Positions 20,101 to 27,806 are shown, numbered from the stretch's first letter. The stretch is 64,000 bases of DNA from JAEINY01 sp942490535 (GCA_942490535.1 CALNXQ010000005.1:434001-498000), one strand, 5' to 3'. Notes: generated from the letters alone by a model not told the origin. Program-made: numbers and translations.

Positions 20101-20921
20101 TCGCCAATTATGCAAGTATAGCCCTGGAAAACGCCCGGGCTTTCAAACAATTGGATGATCAACGCTTATCCCTGGAAAAGGCCAATAGAAGCATCAGTAT
20201 TCAAAACGAAGAAATGGAAAGCCAGACTCAAAAACTGGCCCAATTGAACGATGAAAATCTTCATCTTTTATCCCTGTTTACCAATGAATTGGAGCGCCCG
20301 CTCACCTCAAGCGTTACCCTGATGAGTTCATTAAAAAATCAGATAACCCATCTAAACGATGAACAAAAAGAGGCCCTGGATCAAGTCACAGAGGCCCTGT
20401 GGCAAATCAAAGAAATTGTTAACCAGGTGGGCGAAATAAAACGCCTGGAGTCCGAACCGTTTGATGTGACATATGAAGCCGTTGAGATCAATGAAAAACT
20501 CCATGAACTGACCATCCAGTATGAAGATTTCTTGCAAAAGAAGCACATTGAGTTAATTTGGGAAACCCAGCCAACTACGATTTTATCGGATCCCATTTTG
20601 ATTGAAAAAATTCTGATTAACTTAATCTCCAACGCTATTAAATTCACGTATACGAATTCTCAAATTACGCTATCGATCCGTCAGGAAGTCAATAAAGTGG
20701 TTATCGGCATTAAAGATGAGGGACCCGGCATTTCAGTGGAAGAGCAGACCCGCTTGTTTACTAAATTCCAAAAGCTAAGCGCGCAACCCACTGGTGATGA
20801 AGTATCCTCCGGATTGGGTTTGTACATCGTGAAAAAATACGTGGATCGCTTACAGGGTAACATTTGGTGCGAAAGCCAACCGGATCGGGGAGCTACCTTC
20901 TACATTGCTTTACCACGGTAA
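17145..20921 (+). CDS. Reg_prop/Y_Y_Y sensor with GAF and degenerate histidine-kinase module
   Basis: 1258 residues from the ATG at 17145, which places a signal peptide (MIRFLLVGLLLLLVNSTKAQ) at the N-terminus. The ORF opens at 17106. The periplasmic part is a two-component-regulator propeller (repeats such as EDQFGYIWLGTNGGGLSRF, about 25-680) and a Y_Y_Y domain. A membrane helix lies near 760-785, followed by a coiled coil, a GAF domain (about 838-998), a dimerisation-type helix pair and an HATPase domain (about 1141-1258) with LISNAIKFT, DEGPGIS and GLGLYIVKKYV. The H-box reads TNELERPLT: Asn replaces the phospho-accepting His. No receiver or AraC domain is fused. Confidence 0.88.
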   Translation: MIRFLLVGLLLLLVNSTKAQYFHFKQYSLEEGLPQSEVLAMAEDQFGYIWLGTNGGGLSRFNGKTFEVFTRKDGLSDNIILGLHHDENYNLWIGSPKGLVKYNGTEFIPVFKSDTTTFADDMTFCETSGSLWLLANLVSGKRKLYRITESGLEDFSQSHSQELEADNYIFNITPNQKQGLLISTYKALYNYPNKTLTDFSSQLKLPKDYRQYRTFLIDRNQTLWMNIINQEKETRLILAKPNKGYKFIDLPKGVNPQVIHSINEDRDGGIWLMLYEGGVLHLTNGQWRTYNKESGLGAEMVMAMLQDAEGNIWLGTSGAGLQRYSNDLFVSFDDRSGLTDNIIRTIFQDSRAKYYFADAEGGFNVFDGDNLVAYPKNKLAPMRAIKDFFEIKPGHILMATLNGLWEFNGVDLKKVNAQYGWKHQIPISNIKLKQDTLFFGTYHHGLIKSSKGQATFYNTATCNMTTNQLNHLLIDSKHRIWMSTMQGVMLYENGQITNFVEGQELNDSYIIQAAEDRAGNIWFSTYTGGLLRYDGQKWESFDTSDGISSDNIYSVIADDDGNIWAGAQNGIDKVHLDDQGNILSIVSFDRHDGFVGIENNSAANFKDKDGNLWFGTVNGVMRYNPSEKRTNFLPPYVYIRDIRLGYTKPDWLLPQNAELYDSIVPWFHIPNRLDLSHTQNHISFTFDALCYTVPEKIQYRWKLEPIEQEWIQGQTNQVAYPSLPPGAYTFRVKAANNSGIWNDEDVTYEFSIHPAWYQTFWLRGAIIALLIALLYILIRTWQNRTSTMKFEMETVVAAKTKEIRLQKIEIEDKNRLLEKQKEKITVQANSIANALSDLEKLTEIGKNLTANLSADRIFDLVYRAVQNVMDINLFGFGLYNAETNSLDFQNVILNGERMSFTTFSLDDTQRLSIHCLINDKEVFINNFDEEYKKYVQEIRPVPGDIDSQSIIYIPLKVSASPFGVITVQNENKKAYSGYHLNFIRNIANYASIALENARAFKQLDDQRLSLEKANRSISIQNEEMESQTQKLAQLNDENLHLLSLFTNELERPLTSSVTLMSSLKNQITHLNDEQKEALDQVTEALWQIKEIVNQVGEIKRLESEPFDVTYEAVEINEKLHELTIQYEDFLQKKHIELIWETQPTTILSDPILIEKILINLISNAIKFTYTNSQITLSIRQEVNKVVIGIKDEGPGISVEEQTRLFTKFQKLSAQPTGDEVSSGLGLYIVKKYVDRLQGNIWCESQPDRGATFYIALPR

Positions 20922-20974
20922 TACTTTGGCAAACTATTTGTAATCATTCTTGACAAATTAAAATAGGTAAGAAA

Positions 20975-21679
20975 ATGCTTACATCTCCATTATTTTTAAT
21001 ACTCATCGCCTTTATGCTTATAAGCTGGGTGGTCAGTTCGCGTCTCAAGTCGAAATTTAAGGCTTATTCGCAGATCCCTGTGAATTATGGACTCACCGGG
21101 CGGGACGTGGCAGAAAAAATGTTGCGCCAAAATGGCCTGGGTAATGTGCAAATTGTAGCTGTCCCCGGTCAGCTAACAGATCACTACAATCCGGCCACAC
21201 GCACTGTCAACCTGAGTCCGGAAGTGTATCATGGCCAAAGTGTGGCGGCAGCAGCCGTCGCTGCCCATGAAACCGGGCATGCCATTCAACATGCCCATAG
21301 CTATGCTTTTTTAGAGTTTCGTTCGGCATTAGTGCCCTTGCAGAACATCAGTGCCAAAGTGATTAATTTCATCTTTATTGGGATGATGCTGGGATCGTTC
21401 ATGCTGCCGGGAATAATCCCCTTTAATCTGGCCATACAAGTGATTATTGCCTGTTACACGATTTTCACCCTGTTTGCATTCATTACCCTACCGGTGGAGA
21501 TTGACGCCAGCCGAAGAGCTCTGGCTTGGCTAAATACGGCCGGCATTACAACGCATGAGACCCACCCTAAAGCCAAAGATGCTTTGAACTGGGCCGCTTA
21601 TACCTATGTAGTGGCCGCATTGTCTTCGCTGGTCACACTGCTTTACTGGGTTATGGTATTAATGGGGAACGACGATTAA
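20975..21679 (+). CDS. Zinc metallopeptidase, YugP family, membrane-bound
   Basis: 234 residues. An N-terminal helix is followed by LTGRDVAEKMLRQNGL and a typical QLTDHYNPATRTVNLSPEVY segment. The zinc-binding HETGH (in AVAAHETGHAIQHA) is followed by further membrane helices and a conserved C-terminal AAYTYVVAALSSLVTLLYW. All YugP-type landmarks are in place. The physiological substrate of this family is not established. A terminator lies 21 bases after the stop. Confidence 0.9.
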   Translation: MLTSPLFLILIAFMLISWVVSSRLKSKFKAYSQIPVNYGLTGRDVAEKMLRQNGLGNVQIVAVPGQLTDHYNPATRTVNLSPEVYHGQSVAAAAVAAHETGHAIQHAHSYAFLEFRSALVPLQNISAKVINFIFIGMMLGSFMLPGIIPFNLAIQVIIACYTIFTLFAFITLPVEIDASRRALAWLNTAGITTHETHPKAKDALNWAAYTYVVAALSSLVTLLYWVMVLMGNDD

Positions 21680-21700
21680 ACGTTTCTATCTTATACATTA

Positions 21701-21746
21701 AGAGAGTGTCCGAAGATGATGTTTCATTGACAGGCACTCTCTTTTT
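21701..21746 (+). terminator. Terminator after the YugP-type peptidase gene
   Basis: Stem AGAGAGTG (21701-21708) pairs with CACTCTCT (21735-21742), followed by a T run. The loop is long (26 bases). Confidence 0.6.
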
Positions 21747-22098
21747 ATGTTTCTGAGTTTGCTGGGTTTTGGGCACTATCCATCCATAGATGTTGCCAGG
21801 AAAATCACCTTTGGCGGGACCATGATATAGGAGGGTTGTATTTACTGCATAACCGGCTTTGGTAGTGGGCTGCCAAAATAGCAGGTACCTTGCAGGGAAA
21901 CAACCTCCACAGGGAGTGACATCATGCAACTTGCAGGAACACTTACTCCATTAAGATTTCTTTCCTGCAACTTGCAGGAGCATTTCCTCACTCCGGATTA
22001 TTCTCGGGCACCCTACAGCAGACTTTACCCAAGTGAATGTTCAAAGCCTCACTCACGCTCCCCTTTCCCTGGCCAGATTAGTGGCTTCAGAGCACAAA
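21743..22098. other. Intergenic region between convergent genes, with a 41-bp repeat
   Basis: The gap between the two flanking genes is 478 bases, bounded by two terminators. Apart from repeat array E there is no credible coding region; the one 69-codon frame here runs through the repeat. Confidence 0.65.
21890..22053. repeat. Repeat array E: 41-bp units led by TTGCAGG
   Basis: TTGCAGG starts at 21890, 21931 and 21972, each 41 bp apart, with a weak fourth unit at 22013 (CTACAGC). The first half of each unit is best kept (TTGCAGG, then A/C-rich bases, then CTCCA-like). Two copies are preceded by TGCAAC, making the near-palindrome TGCAACTTGCA. The spacing of 41 is close to two of the ~21-bp steps seen in arrays A, B and D. 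It lies between convergent genes, so it is upstream of neither. Confidence 0.6.
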
Positions 22099-22130
22099 AA
22101 AAACCGCTGCATTACTTAGAAAACAGCGGC
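22095..22130 (-). terminator. Terminator of the TlpA-like lipoprotein pair (minus strand)
   Basis: Stem CCGCTG (22104-22109) with CAGCGG (22124-22129). On the minus strand the hairpin is followed by an eight-to-nine-base T run. Confidence 0.75.
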
Positions 22131-22157
22131 TAAAATATTTTTCAGAAATGAATGCCT

Positions 22158-23327
22158 CTAATACAATTCATCCAGTTTTTCAGTCAGACGATTGCCAAAC
22201 AAGTTCTTTCCAATGATCTCACCATCTTTGGAGATCAAGTAATTCGCCGGTAACTGACGAATGTTATAAAGACGTGCCGCATAGGATTCCGTGTATCTTA
22301 AATCACTCACATTAATCCAGGGCAATTCATCCTGCTTAATGGCATTTTCCCACAGCACCTTGCTCCGATCCAGCGACACCTGGTAAATCTCAAAGCCACT
22401 CTTATTGTATTTGCTGTATAGCTTCTTCAGGTGATTATTTTCCTTACGCGATGGTTCATCCCAGGAGGCCCAGAAAGAAAGTAAAACCACTTTACCTTTC
22501 AAGGAAGACAGTTTCACCTTATCGCCAGTGATATCATTTTCTTCAATATCCGGAAAACCGCTGGCCTCAGCATTACTCAACATGACTTCGGTCAACTTGG
22601 CTTGTTGTTGTTTGGTTTTTACTTTTAGCACAAAGTCATACAAATGCTTCGCCCGGTCCGATTCAGGATAAAACAGATTCAGACTGGTTCCTAAGGTCGC
22701 AAAGTAAACCTGGTCTTGTTTATCCATCACATTCATCACGTATGAATTATCATTCAAACGCTGAAAAAGGGCATAATAACCGGCAAACGAACGTGGATTC
22801 TCCATGATAAATTCACCCACAAAATCCTTATGCTCTTGTATTAAATTCTGATACTGCGTTTCCAATTGTTTGGCGGTCTCATTATCCTTTTTATCTAATT
22901 TCTTATAATCTTTAATGAGCTTATCAATGCCATCATTCAATTTCCGCAAACGACGATTTAAAATCTGTACATACACCGATCCAATTGAATTCTTCAACTC
23001 ATATGAATCTTCCAAATGCTTCCCGTTGGCATTAATGACAATGGTCTCTGTCGTGTCAGCTAATAAGGTAATGTAGTTTTGTTCACTCAATTTCAAGAGG
23101 AAAAAAGTCGGTTCCGTCAAGCGCTCACCCGAAAATTCAAAGTTGCCTTTCGCATTCAGCTGAGTGGAATCGATGGTGACCACTTGATTTAAATCCATAC
23201 GCTGAAGATAAACGGTGGTACCCTCGGCATTTTCAATTCTACCTTCTACTGTATATCCATTTTTAGTGGTACAGGCGCTGGCCAGTAATACAATTAAAAA
23301 AATAAAAAAACTTTGCTTCATTCTCAT
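22158..23327 (-). CDS. DUF4369/TlpA-like lipoprotein without redox cysteines
   Basis: 389 residues. The lipoprotein signal ends in LLASAC. An N-terminal DUF4369-like beta domain (YTVEGRIENAEGTTVYLQRM) is followed by a charged helical linker and a C-terminal thioredoxin-like domain (FPDIEENDITGDKVKLSSLKG onward, about residue 255). The active-site segment reads LSFWASWDEPSRKEN. TlpA/ResA proteins have WCxPC here, and both cysteines are absent (Asp and Ser instead). The cis-Pro (RQLPANYLI) remains. It is therefore unlikely to be a disulfide reductase. It lies downstream of a second lipoprotein of the same build with the same loss. Confidence 0.88.
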   Translation of the reverse strand: MRMKQSFFIFLIVLLASACTTKNGYTVEGRIENAEGTTVYLQRMDLNQVVTIDSTQLNAKGNFEFSGERLTEPTFFLLKLSEQNYITLLADTTETIVINANGKHLEDSYELKNSIGSVYVQILNRRLRKLNDGIDKLIKDYKKLDKKDNETAKQLETQYQNLIQEHKDFVGEFIMENPRSFAGYYALFQRLNDNSYVMNVMDKQDQVYFATLGTSLNLFYPESDRAKHLYDFVLKVKTKQQQAKLTEVMLSNAEASGFPDIEENDITGDKVKLSSLKGKVVLLSFWASWDEPSRKENNHLKKLYSKYNKSGFEIYQVSLDRSKVLWENAIKQDELPWINVSDLRYTESYAARLYNIRQLPANYLISKDGEIIGKNLFGNRLTEKLDELY

Positions 23328-23392
23328 TTCAAAATTATTTCTAAAGACTTAGGATATTGGGCTAATCTCACTTATTTCGCTCAAATATAGGA

Positions 23393-24532
23393 TTAATTTT
23401 TCATTATCAATGAGAGGGCATTCAGGGCTTCCGTCACCTCCGTGGTGCGCTTCTGAATAATCCCTGCCGAATCCACTACCCAAAACAATGGTTGATGGGT
23501 TATTCCCAATTGGTTCACGATGGGCGATGCCATCCCTTCTAAATCGGCCAGATGCACAAAGGGAAGCCGATCATCACGTATGGCGCTTTTCCAGGCAGCA
23601 GCATCTGTATCCAGCGAAATCATCATCATCTCCAATCCTTGTTGACGGAGGGTGCGCGTCAGGTGCCACAGATCGCCTGTCACCAAGCGGGAGGCATCGG
23701 AGGTCGATGACCAAGCCACAATCAAGGTATTTCGATCTTGGTATCCGGCGTAGGATATCTTTTCGCCCCAGGCATTAGGCAGTTCAAAAACAGGCATCTT
23801 GTTACCGGCAGAAGTGCGATCAACCATTCGCTTCAACTGCCGCAGGGAATCCACCCGCTGATGAAAATCAACAACCGGTTGATAATCCGGGTAGCGTTGC
23901 ATTAATACACTATCGGTGGAATAATAAAAAGATGCATCTTGCAGGGGGTCAAACAAGGAATGGTTACCGGCTTGCTGATACAAAATGGCCAGCTGAACCA
24001 GTGATTGGGAATGACTTCGATAAAGGTCCTCTAACTTTGTCCGGCAATTGGTTTTCAGATGGGTAATCTGGTCCAGTAACGAATCCTTCACATGATAAAA
24101 CCGATCGGTCGGCAGCGAATCCGAAAAAGCAGCCGTTACCGTTGTGATCTCCGTTGTCAATTGCGCTACCTGTATCTCTATTTCCTGTAGAGCTTTGGCT
24201 TCAGCCGATCCAACAATACGAACCGGGGAATTAGTTCCTTTAATGGCAATACGGGCGGGTGCGCCATCACTCAATACCAATCGGAGTCGAGGTTGCCCAT
24301 CCACCACCAACTGATAAAATCCAGCCGGCACACTGTCTGTGGTGAATTCCCACAAGCCGTTTTTAGTGACCACAGCCGTATCAAAGGCCTCAAAATGGCT
24401 GGTCAAATACTGCAAATGGATGGATGAAACGTCCGGTTTATCCAATTCAACCAGGAGGTAAGGCGGGATTTGACGTTTCTGAGTACAGCCCAGTAAAACA
24501 ATCAGTCCAATGAGGGAAAAGTAATTTTTCAT
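23393..24532 (-). CDS. Second TlpA-like lipoprotein without redox cysteines
   Basis: 379 residues from the ATG at 24532, chosen because it gives a lipoprotein signal (MKNYFSLIGLIVLLGC). The ORF extends upstream to 24652 without one. It has the same layout as its neighbour: a beta-rich N-terminal domain, a helical linker and a thioredoxin-like C-terminal domain (MPVFELPNAWGEKISY onward). The active site is LIVAWSSTSDASRLVT, again without CxxC. The cis-Pro segment THQPLFWVVD is present. It is divergent from ribF across a short shared region, and probably co-transcribed with the gene 65 bases downstream. Confidence 0.85.
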   Translation of the reverse strand: MKNYFSLIGLIVLLGCTQKRQIPPYLLVELDKPDVSSIHLQYLTSHFEAFDTAVVTKNGLWEFTTDSVPAGFYQLVVDGQPRLRLVLSDGAPARIAIKGTNSPVRIVGSAEAKALQEIEIQVAQLTTEITTVTAAFSDSLPTDRFYHVKDSLLDQITHLKTNCRTKLEDLYRSHSQSLVQLAILYQQAGNHSLFDPLQDASFYYSTDSVLMQRYPDYQPVVDFHQRVDSLRQLKRMVDRTSAGNKMPVFELPNAWGEKISYAGYQDRNTLIVAWSSTSDASRLVTGDLWHLTRTLRQQGLEMMMISLDTDAAAWKSAIRDDRLPFVHLADLEGMASPIVNQLGITHQPLFWVVDSAGIIQKRTTEVTEALNALSLIMKN

Positions 24533-24676
24533 ATAAATTGCCGTTTGAACAAAAATAAGAAAATCCAAAGGATCCGGGCACACGCCATCCCTGTTCATTT
24601 GAATTAAAACGGTCCAAGAACACCAGAGACATGGCACATCCCTCAAAAGCAAGCCTGAAAAGTGCTCATTTTTTTC

Positions 24677-24684
24677 TATTTTTG
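24677..24684 (+). promoter_or_regulatory. Candidate -7 promoter box of ribF
   Basis: TATTTTTG, an exact TAnnTTTG match only 14 bases before the GTG start of ribF. The implied transcript would have a leader of roughly ten bases or fewer. Confidence 0.5.
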
Positions 24685-24698
24685 CGCAAAAGCAGACT

Positions 24699-25649
24699 GT
24701 GAAGGTACATTCGGATTTATCTACATTTAAAGCTCATAATGCAGTGGTCACCATTGGCATGTTTGATGGGGTCCATACCGGTCACCGTCAATTGCTCAGT
24801 CAACTGATACAAAAAGCAAAGAATCTGGATGGAGAAGCCGTGGTAATTACATTCTGGCCACATCCCCGCATGGTATTGCAGCAGGATGCCGATAAATTGC
24901 GCTTTTTAACATCCCCTGAAGAACGGACCAAACGATTTAGCCAACTGGGCATCGATCATTTGCTACTCATTCCCTTTACGCCCGAATTGGCCAACCTTAC
25001 AGCTGAAGAATTCATCAAACAATTCCTGGTAGATCAGATAGGCATTAAACACTTACTCGTCGGTTTCAACCATCGATTTGGAAAAGGGCGCCTACACAGC
25101 TTTGAAGAATACCAGGCGTTCGCTGCCCAACATGGTTTTACCATTTCCATGGTAGAGGCTGTTTTAACAGAAGGACTCCAGACCAGTTCATCGGATATCC
25201 GTCTGCATCTGCTGAAAGGTGACATACCCAATGCCAACAAAATTCTGGGGTATCATTTTACAGTCACCGGCCGTGTGGTGGGAGGGCAACAACTGGGACG
25301 ACGCATTGGCTATCCCACTGCGAACATTCATGTGGAGGAACCCTACAAACTTATTCCACCCGATGGCGTGTATGCCTGTTTCATCCGCACAGAAGGCAAG
25401 CAATACGGTGGGATGTTAAACATTGGTTACCGCCCCACCATCAGTCACAATGTGGACCATCGCTCCCTGGAAGTGCATATTTTTGACTTTAATCACGACA
25501 TCTATTCAGAAGAAGTTGAAGTGGAATTTGTGACCCGGGTACGCGATGAGCAAAAGTTTGTGAACCTGGAAGCGCTAAAACAACAATTGAAAACCGACGA
25601 GCAACAAATACGTCAGCTACTGGCAAATTACAAGGCTGATACCCATTAA
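24699..25649 (+). CDS. ribF: Bifunctional riboflavin kinase / FAD synthetase
   Basis: 316 residues from a GTG at 24699, which matches the family N-terminus (MKVHSDLSTF, then AVVTIGMFDGVHTGH). The N-terminal nucleotidyltransferase domain has the GVHTGH motif and SSSDIRLHLLKGDI. The C-terminal riboflavin kinase domain has VGGQQLGRRIGYPTANI and DGVYACF. The enzyme makes FMN from riboflavin and then FAD. It is a single gene with its own promoter; the array C region follows it. Confidence 0.96.
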   Translation: MKVHSDLSTFKAHNAVVTIGMFDGVHTGHRQLLSQLIQKAKNLDGEAVVITFWPHPRMVLQQDADKLRFLTSPEERTKRFSQLGIDHLLLIPFTPELANLTAEEFIKQFLVDQIGIKHLLVGFNHRFGKGRLHSFEEYQAFAAQHGFTISMVEAVLTEGLQTSSSDIRLHLLKGDIPNANKILGYHFTVTGRVVGGQQLGRRIGYPTANIHVEEPYKLIPPDGVYACFIRTEGKQYGGMLNIGYRPTISHNVDHRSLEVHIFDFNHDIYSEEVEVEFVTRVRDEQKFVNLEALKQQLKTDEQQIRQLLANYKADTH

Positions 25650-25691
25650 GGTCCTTCATTCGGTATCAGCCACAGCACCAAAAATCTAAAA

Positions 25692-25811
25692 AGGATAAGC
25701 CTTTAATAGGTAAAGGTTAAACCTTTCCATCAATAGGCTTAAACCCTGCCATGAAAAAGGTTAAACCCTGCGCCCAAAAAGGTTAAACCTTTTTTGCACA
25801 ATTGTTTTACC
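25692..25811. repeat. Phased repeat array C: AGGTTAAACC every 22 bp, 6 units
   Basis: TTAAACC (or a near match) starts at 25695 (ATAAGCC), 25717, 25739, 25761, 25783 and 25805 (TTTTACC), exactly 22 bp apart each time. In the best units the word extends to AGGTTAAACC, and CCTGC follows in two. The remaining bases of each unit vary. A 22-bp step cannot be a coding repeat. The last unit ends 8 bases before the TTG that could serve as -33 element of the ahcY promoter. The whole 227-base ribF-ahcY gap contains no other feature. Confidence 0.88.
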
Positions 25812-25818
25812 TTTTATC

Positions 25819-25850
25819 TTGCCAAAATCCATAATGGTTTCATACTTTTG
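25819..25850 (+). promoter_or_regulatory. Candidate promoter of ahcY
   Basis: -33-like TTG at 25819-25821, a 21-base gap, then -7 box TACTTTTG at 25843-25850. The ATG of ahcY is 26 bases further on. Confidence 0.6.
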
Positions 25851-25876
25851 TAAGTAAATTAAAAAATCGTAGTACA

Positions 25877-27301
25877 ATGTCAGAAACGATAACAAATCAG
25901 GTTGATTATAAAATCCATGACATCACATTAGCTGATTATGGACGGAAAGAGATTGAGATAGCTGAGAAAGAGATGCCGGGTTTAATGGCCCTTCGTGAAA
26001 AATATGGTCAGGAAAAACCATTGAAAGGCGCCCGGGTGATGGGCTCTTTACACATGACCATTCAAACAGCTGTTTTAATTGAGACATTGGTGGAGTTAGG
26101 TGCAGATGTCAGATGGTGTAGTTGTAACATATACAGTACGCAGGATCATGCGGCAGCAGCCATTGCTCAAGCAGGAGTTCCTGTTTTTGCCTGGAAAGGT
26201 GAAACACTAGAAGAATATTGGTGGTGTACCGAACGTGCCCTGGACTTCGGCAACGGTTTGGGACCTGACATGATTGTAGACGATGGTGGAGATGCTACAC
26301 TTTTCATCCACAAAGGAGCCCAGGCATTAACCGATAAATCCATCCTGGAGGCAGATTACAGCCACGAAGGTGAAGATTTCCGTGAATTGATGGCCTTGGT
26401 GAAAAAAACTTTTGAAGCAGATCCACAACGCTGGACCAATGTGGCCAAAGGCATTAAAGGCATCAGCGAAGAGACCACCACTGGTGTACACCGTTTGTAC
26501 CAGATGATGGAACGCGGCGAGTTGTTATTCCCTGCCATCAACGTGAATGATTCGGTGACCAAGTCGAAATTTGACAACCTGTATGGCTGTCGCGAAAGTT
26601 TGGCTGATGGTATCAAACGCGGAACCGATGTGATGGTGGCTGGAAAAACCGTTATCATCTGTGGTTACGGGGATGTGGGGAAAGGCTGTGCGCAAAGCAT
26701 GCGTGGCTTTGGAGCGCGTGTGATTGTGACTGAGATTGATCCGATTTGTGCCTTACAGGCAGCCATGGAAGGATATGAAGTAACAACCCTTGAAAGCACA
26801 TTGGCCGAAGGTGATATTTATGTGACCACTACCGGTAACAAAGACATCATCACTGTAGAGCACATGGAGCAAATGAAAGATCAAACCATCGTGTGTAACA
26901 TTGGCCACTTCGATAATGAGATTCAGGTGGAGAAACTGGAGAAATATCCGGGTATCAAAGAAATCAATATCAAACCACAGGTAGATCATTTCATTTTCCC
27001 TGACGGACATGGTATTATTCTGTTGTCACGCGGTCGTTTGGTAAACCTAGGAAATGCAACAGGGCATCCGAGTTTTGTGATGAGTAATTCATTCACCAAC
27101 CAGACTCTGGCACAGCTGGAGCTTTGGAAAAACGATTACCAGGTGGGTGTTTACACGCTACCGAAGCATTTGGACGAAGAGGTAGCCCGCTTGCACCTGG
27201 CCAAATTAGGCGTTAAATTAACGACTTTAACACCTGAACAAGCCGCTTATTTGGGAATCAAAGCAGAAGGTCCTTACAAGCCGGAACACTACCGTTACTA
27301 G
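25877..27301 (+). CDS. ahcY: S-adenosylhomocysteinase
   Basis: 474 residues. It hydrolyses S-adenosylhomocysteine to adenosine and homocysteine with bound NAD, clearing the product inhibitor of methyltransferases. The NAD-binding Rossmann motif VIICGYGDVGKGCAQSMRG is complete. Substrate residues lie in GSLHMTIQTAVLIETL and CNIYSTQDHAAAAI, and the C-terminal Lys-Tyr pair that contacts NAD of the partner subunit is present (GPYKPEHYRY). It is transcribed alone between array C with its promoter and a strong terminator. Confidence 0.98.
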   Translation: MSETITNQVDYKIHDITLADYGRKEIEIAEKEMPGLMALREKYGQEKPLKGARVMGSLHMTIQTAVLIETLVELGADVRWCSCNIYSTQDHAAAAIAQAGVPVFAWKGETLEEYWWCTERALDFGNGLGPDMIVDDGGDATLFIHKGAQALTDKSILEADYSHEGEDFRELMALVKKTFEADPQRWTNVAKGIKGISEETTTGVHRLYQMMERGELLFPAINVNDSVTKSKFDNLYGCRESLADGIKRGTDVMVAGKTVIICGYGDVGKGCAQSMRGFGARVIVTEIDPICALQAAMEGYEVTTLESTLAEGDIYVTTTGNKDIITVEHMEQMKDQTIVCNIGHFDNEIQVEKLEKYPGIKEINIKPQVDHFIFPDGHGIILLSRGRLVNLGNATGHPSFVMSNSFTNQTLAQLELWKNDYQVGVYTLPKHLDEEVARLHLAKLGVKLTTLTPEQAAYLGIKAEGPYKPEHYRY

Positions 27302-27324
27302 AAATAAAGTTAGCAGCATAAAAA

Positions 27325-27358
27325 AACGGCTCATCGCCTGGATGGGCCGTTTTTTTTC
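27325..27358 (+). terminator. Strong terminator after ahcY
   Basis: AACGGCTCATC (27325-27335) pairs with GATGGGCCGTT (27341-27351) with one G-T pair, followed by a T run. Confidence 0.9.
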
Positions 27359-27368
27359 TCGCTTTTTT

Positions 27369-27806
27369 TTAATTCCAAATCCGCAAGAAATAGCCACTTA
27401 CACTTGTTTTGTACTTCTTTAAGGGCCATGTGGCAGGTCCTTTTGTTACACTGCCATATTCTGTGATGATTAAAAATTCGGACCCACACTCCGGACATTT
27501 CAAGGTAAAATCCTCCTTGTCCATTCGTTCCACAAAGAAATAACCCGACTTCTCATGTACATGGGTACACATGAGATCAAAGGCATAATACTCCTCAGGT
27601 GAGGAGCGAAAAACAGCCACTCCATTGATACCAATTCGGAGATTCAATCCATCGGGTTCGACAATAAACGTATTGGATCCTGAATATTCCGGATCATCCA
27701 GATTGATCTGTGCAGTAAAACGCACATTCGGTATAATATCCAAACTGTCATTTTTACAACTCCCTGCTAATACAAGCATCACACTCGCCACAACTAATTT
27801 CCACAT
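27369..27806 (-). CDS. Rieske-like lipoprotein with an atypical ligand set
   Basis: 145 residues from the ATG at 27806, which gives a lipoprotein signal (MWKLVVASVMLVLAGSC). The ORF opens at 27848. The fold resembles a Rieske [2Fe-2S] domain: MCTHVHEKSG supplies the first Cys-x-His pair, and KCPECGSEFLI aligns with the second box (CPxHGSxF), where Cys takes the place of His. TKGPATWPLKKY corresponds to the usual GPA..L..Y ending. The cluster would have three Cys and one His, or might be absent or different. From memory similar CPxCGS lipoproteins occur in Bacteroidota. Partner and redox role are unknown. Confidence 0.7.
   Translation of the reverse strand: MWKLVVASVMLVLAGSCKNDSLDIIPNVRFTAQINLDDPEYSGSNTFIVEPDGLNLRIGINGVAVFRSSPEEYYAFDLMCTHVHEKSGYFFVERMDKEDFTLKCPECGSEFLIITEYGSVTKGPATWPLKKYKTSVSGYFLRIWN

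Noticed and set aside
21924..22133. 69-codon plus-strand ORF between the peptidase and lipoprotein genes
   Set aside because: It runs through array E and into the terminator hairpin, without any recognisable protein feature.
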